Shown in pieces: positions 62,793 to 64,000 of a stretch of DNA of 64,000 nucleotides; position 1 is the first letter of the stretch; every line of letters begins with the position of its first letter. The stretch spans positions 1 through 64,000 of the forward strand of contig JBBINR010000005.1 of NCBI GenBank assembly GCA_037443785.1. Reading direction: 5' to 3'. The position numbers were made by a program, and so were the translations under genes. The notes below the pieces were generated by a model. That model saw nothing but the letters and a program-made list of their open reading frames with translations. It was not told the DNA's origin and did no database searches. The DNA comes from JAQUOA01 sp037443785 (GTDB lineage Bacteria > Bacteroidota > Ignavibacteria > UBA10030 > UBA8401).

Positions 62793-64000
62793 ATGGCTGG
62801 AAAAATAATTGGAATTGATCTTGGAACAACCAACTCGGTTGTTGCGGTCATGGAAGGAAATGAACCTGTCGTTATTGCAAACTCTGAAGGTGCGCGGACA
62901 ACTCCGTCGATCGTTGCATTTGCAAAAAATGGCGAACGGCTTGTCGGTCAGGCTGCAAAACGACAAGCAGTAACAAATTCGAAGAACACCGTTTTCTCTA
63001 TTAAAAGATTTATGGGACGCTTCATGAATGAAGTGAATGAGGAAATGAAGCTTGTTCCGTACGAAGTTGTTACTGGTGACAACAATACGTCACGCGTAAA
63101 GATCGGCGATCGTGTGTATTCACCGCCAGAAATTTCCGCAATGATTCTTCAGAAGATGAAACAGACCGCGGAAGATTATCTCGGACAAAAAGTAACTGAA
63201 GCAGTGATCACTGTTCCTGCATATTTTAATGATGCTCAGCGTCAAGCGACAAAAGAAGCCGGTGAGATTGCCGGACTAACTGTTCGTCGAATTGTGAACG
63301 AACCAACTGCCGCGGCACTTGCATACGGTTTGGATAAAAAGGGACACAATTCAAAAGTTGCAGTGTTCGATCTTGGCGGTGGAACATTTGATATTTCCGT
63401 ACTTGAACTCGGCGATGGCGTATTTGAAGTGAAATCGACCAATGGTGATACACATCTTGGCGGAGATAACTTCGATCAACGGTTGCTTGAATTCATTGCT
63501 GAAGAATTTAAAAAACAGGAAGGCGTCGATCTGTTAAAAGATCCGATGGCTTTGCAGCGTTTGCGCGAAGCAGCAGAGAAAGCGAAAATTGAATTATCGT
63601 CATCGATGCAGACGGAAATCAATCTTCCGTTCATCACGGCAACAGCAGATGGGCCAAAGCATTTGAACTTGAATTTGACCCGTTCAAAATTTGAACAGCT
63701 TGTGGATGATCTTTTAAAACGCTGCCTTGGTCCGACTGAGAAAGCGATAAAAGATTCCGGAATTGCTATCAATCAAATTGATGAAATTATTCTTGTCGGC
63801 GGGATGACACGTATGCCTGCGGTTCAAGAATTGGTGAAAAAGTTTTTCGGAAAAGAAGGTCACAAAGGAGTGAACCCCGATGAAGTTGTTGCGGTTGGTG
63901 CAGCAATCCAAGGTGGAGTTCTCGCCGGCGACGTTACGGATGTATTGTTGCTTGATGTTACACCGCTTTCGCTCGGTATTGAAACACTTGGCGGAGTGAT
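62793..64000 (+). CDS. dnaK: Chaperone DnaK (3' end outside window)
   Basis: The first 402 residues of the Hsp70 chaperone, covering the ATPase domain. The phosphate motif IDLGTTNS (7-14) and the second phosphate motif VFDLGGGTFDIS are present, as are EPTAAALAYG and GGMTRMPAVQ. The gene has a short AGAGG before the ATG at 62793. It runs off the window, so the substrate-binding domain cannot be seen. Confidence 0.97.
   Translation, partial: MAGKIIGIDLGTTNSVVAVMEGNEPVVIANSEGARTTPSIVAFAKNGERLVGQAAKRQAVTNSKNTVFSIKRFMGRFMNEVNEEMKLVPYEVVTGDNNTSRVKIGDRVYSPPEISAMILQKMKQTAEDYLGQKVTEAVITVPAYFNDAQRQATKEAGEIAGLTVRRIVNEPTAAALAYGLDKKGHNSKVAVFDLGGGTFDISVLELGDGVFEVKSTNGDTHLGGDNFDQRLLEFIAEEFKKQEGVDLLKDPMALQRLREAAEKAKIELSSSMQTEINLPFITATADGPKHLNLNLTRSKFEQLVDDLLKRCLGPTEKAIKDSGIAINQIDEIILVGGMTRMPAVQELVKKFFGKEGHKGVNPDEVVAVGAAIQGGVLAGDVTDVLLLDVTPLSLGIETLGGV

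Noticed and set aside
1..64000. tRNA genes, CRISPR arrays, insertion sequences, prophage or integration sites
   Set aside because: No cloverleaf, repeat-spacer pattern, transposase or integrase was seen; gaps between genes are mostly too short to hide them, although a tRNA scan was not possible here.

Overview
This window comes from a moderately AT-rich bacterial chromosome, most likely a member of the Bacteroidota/Chlorobi branch such as an Ignavibacteria-type lineage. That placement is an inference. It rests on a complete Bat (aerotolerance) operon, an 11-subunit complex I without the NADH-dehydrogenase module, a Bacteroides-like serine palmitoyltransferase, PorV/FadL-type and TonB-receptor-like barrels, and clear Shine-Dalgarno sequences, including ones before GTG and TTG starts, which classical Bacteroidia rarely use. 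No tRNA, rRNA, CRISPR array, insertion sequence or phage gene was seen.

Layout. (1) 1-3153: the 3' part of a PAS sensor ending in a cysteine motif, a small protein-kinase-like enzyme, and a sigma-54 activator without a sensory domain. (2) 3382-14331: a hydrogen-oxidation island. A -24/-12 promoter precedes a 70-residue protein, the NiFe hydrogenase small and large subunits and the cytochrome b anchor. After a terminator come the maturation protease, a nickel-permease-like protein and hypA-B-F-C-D-E. The small subunit carries all six proximal-cluster cysteines of the oxygen-tolerant (group 1d-like) enzymes. (3) 14503-17614: small cysteine-motif proteins, two outer-membrane barrels and a TPR lipoprotein. 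(4) 17785-25995: moxR, a DUF58 gene, a BatD-like gene and batA-B-C-D-E. (5) 26003-32468: an AHSA1-like protein, an exported four-repeat protein, transketolase, a DUF1761 protein and a PafA-like phosphatase. (6) 32638-40596: an envelope operon of a giant TPR protein, a plugless TonB-receptor-like barrel, a SPOR protein, ExbB/TolQ, ExbD/TolR, a TonB-like protein and a membrane protein with a cysteine finger. (7) 40587-44718, minus strand: a small membrane protein, a polyprenyl-phosphate sugar transferase, a CorC-type CBS protein and a CerR-like reductase. (8) 44836-50163: serine palmitoyltransferase, a GNAT-fold acyltransferase, IlvE, a cyclic-nucleotide-binding protein, a universal stress protein and a TPR membrane protein. 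(9) 50253-60838: nuoABCDHIJKLMN. (10) 60915-64000: coaX and birA on the minus strand, then the start of dnaK, which runs off the window.

How it fits together. The hydrogenase should feed electrons from hydrogen through its cytochrome b into the quinone pool. Complex I without NuoEFG probably accepts electrons from something other than NADH, perhaps ferredoxin. The oxygen-tolerance cysteines and the Bat operon suggest a life that meets oxygen. The spt/cerR-like/GNAT genes suggest ceramide-type lipids. The sigma-54 activator next to a good -24/-12 promoter suggests a locally controlled hydrogenase operon.
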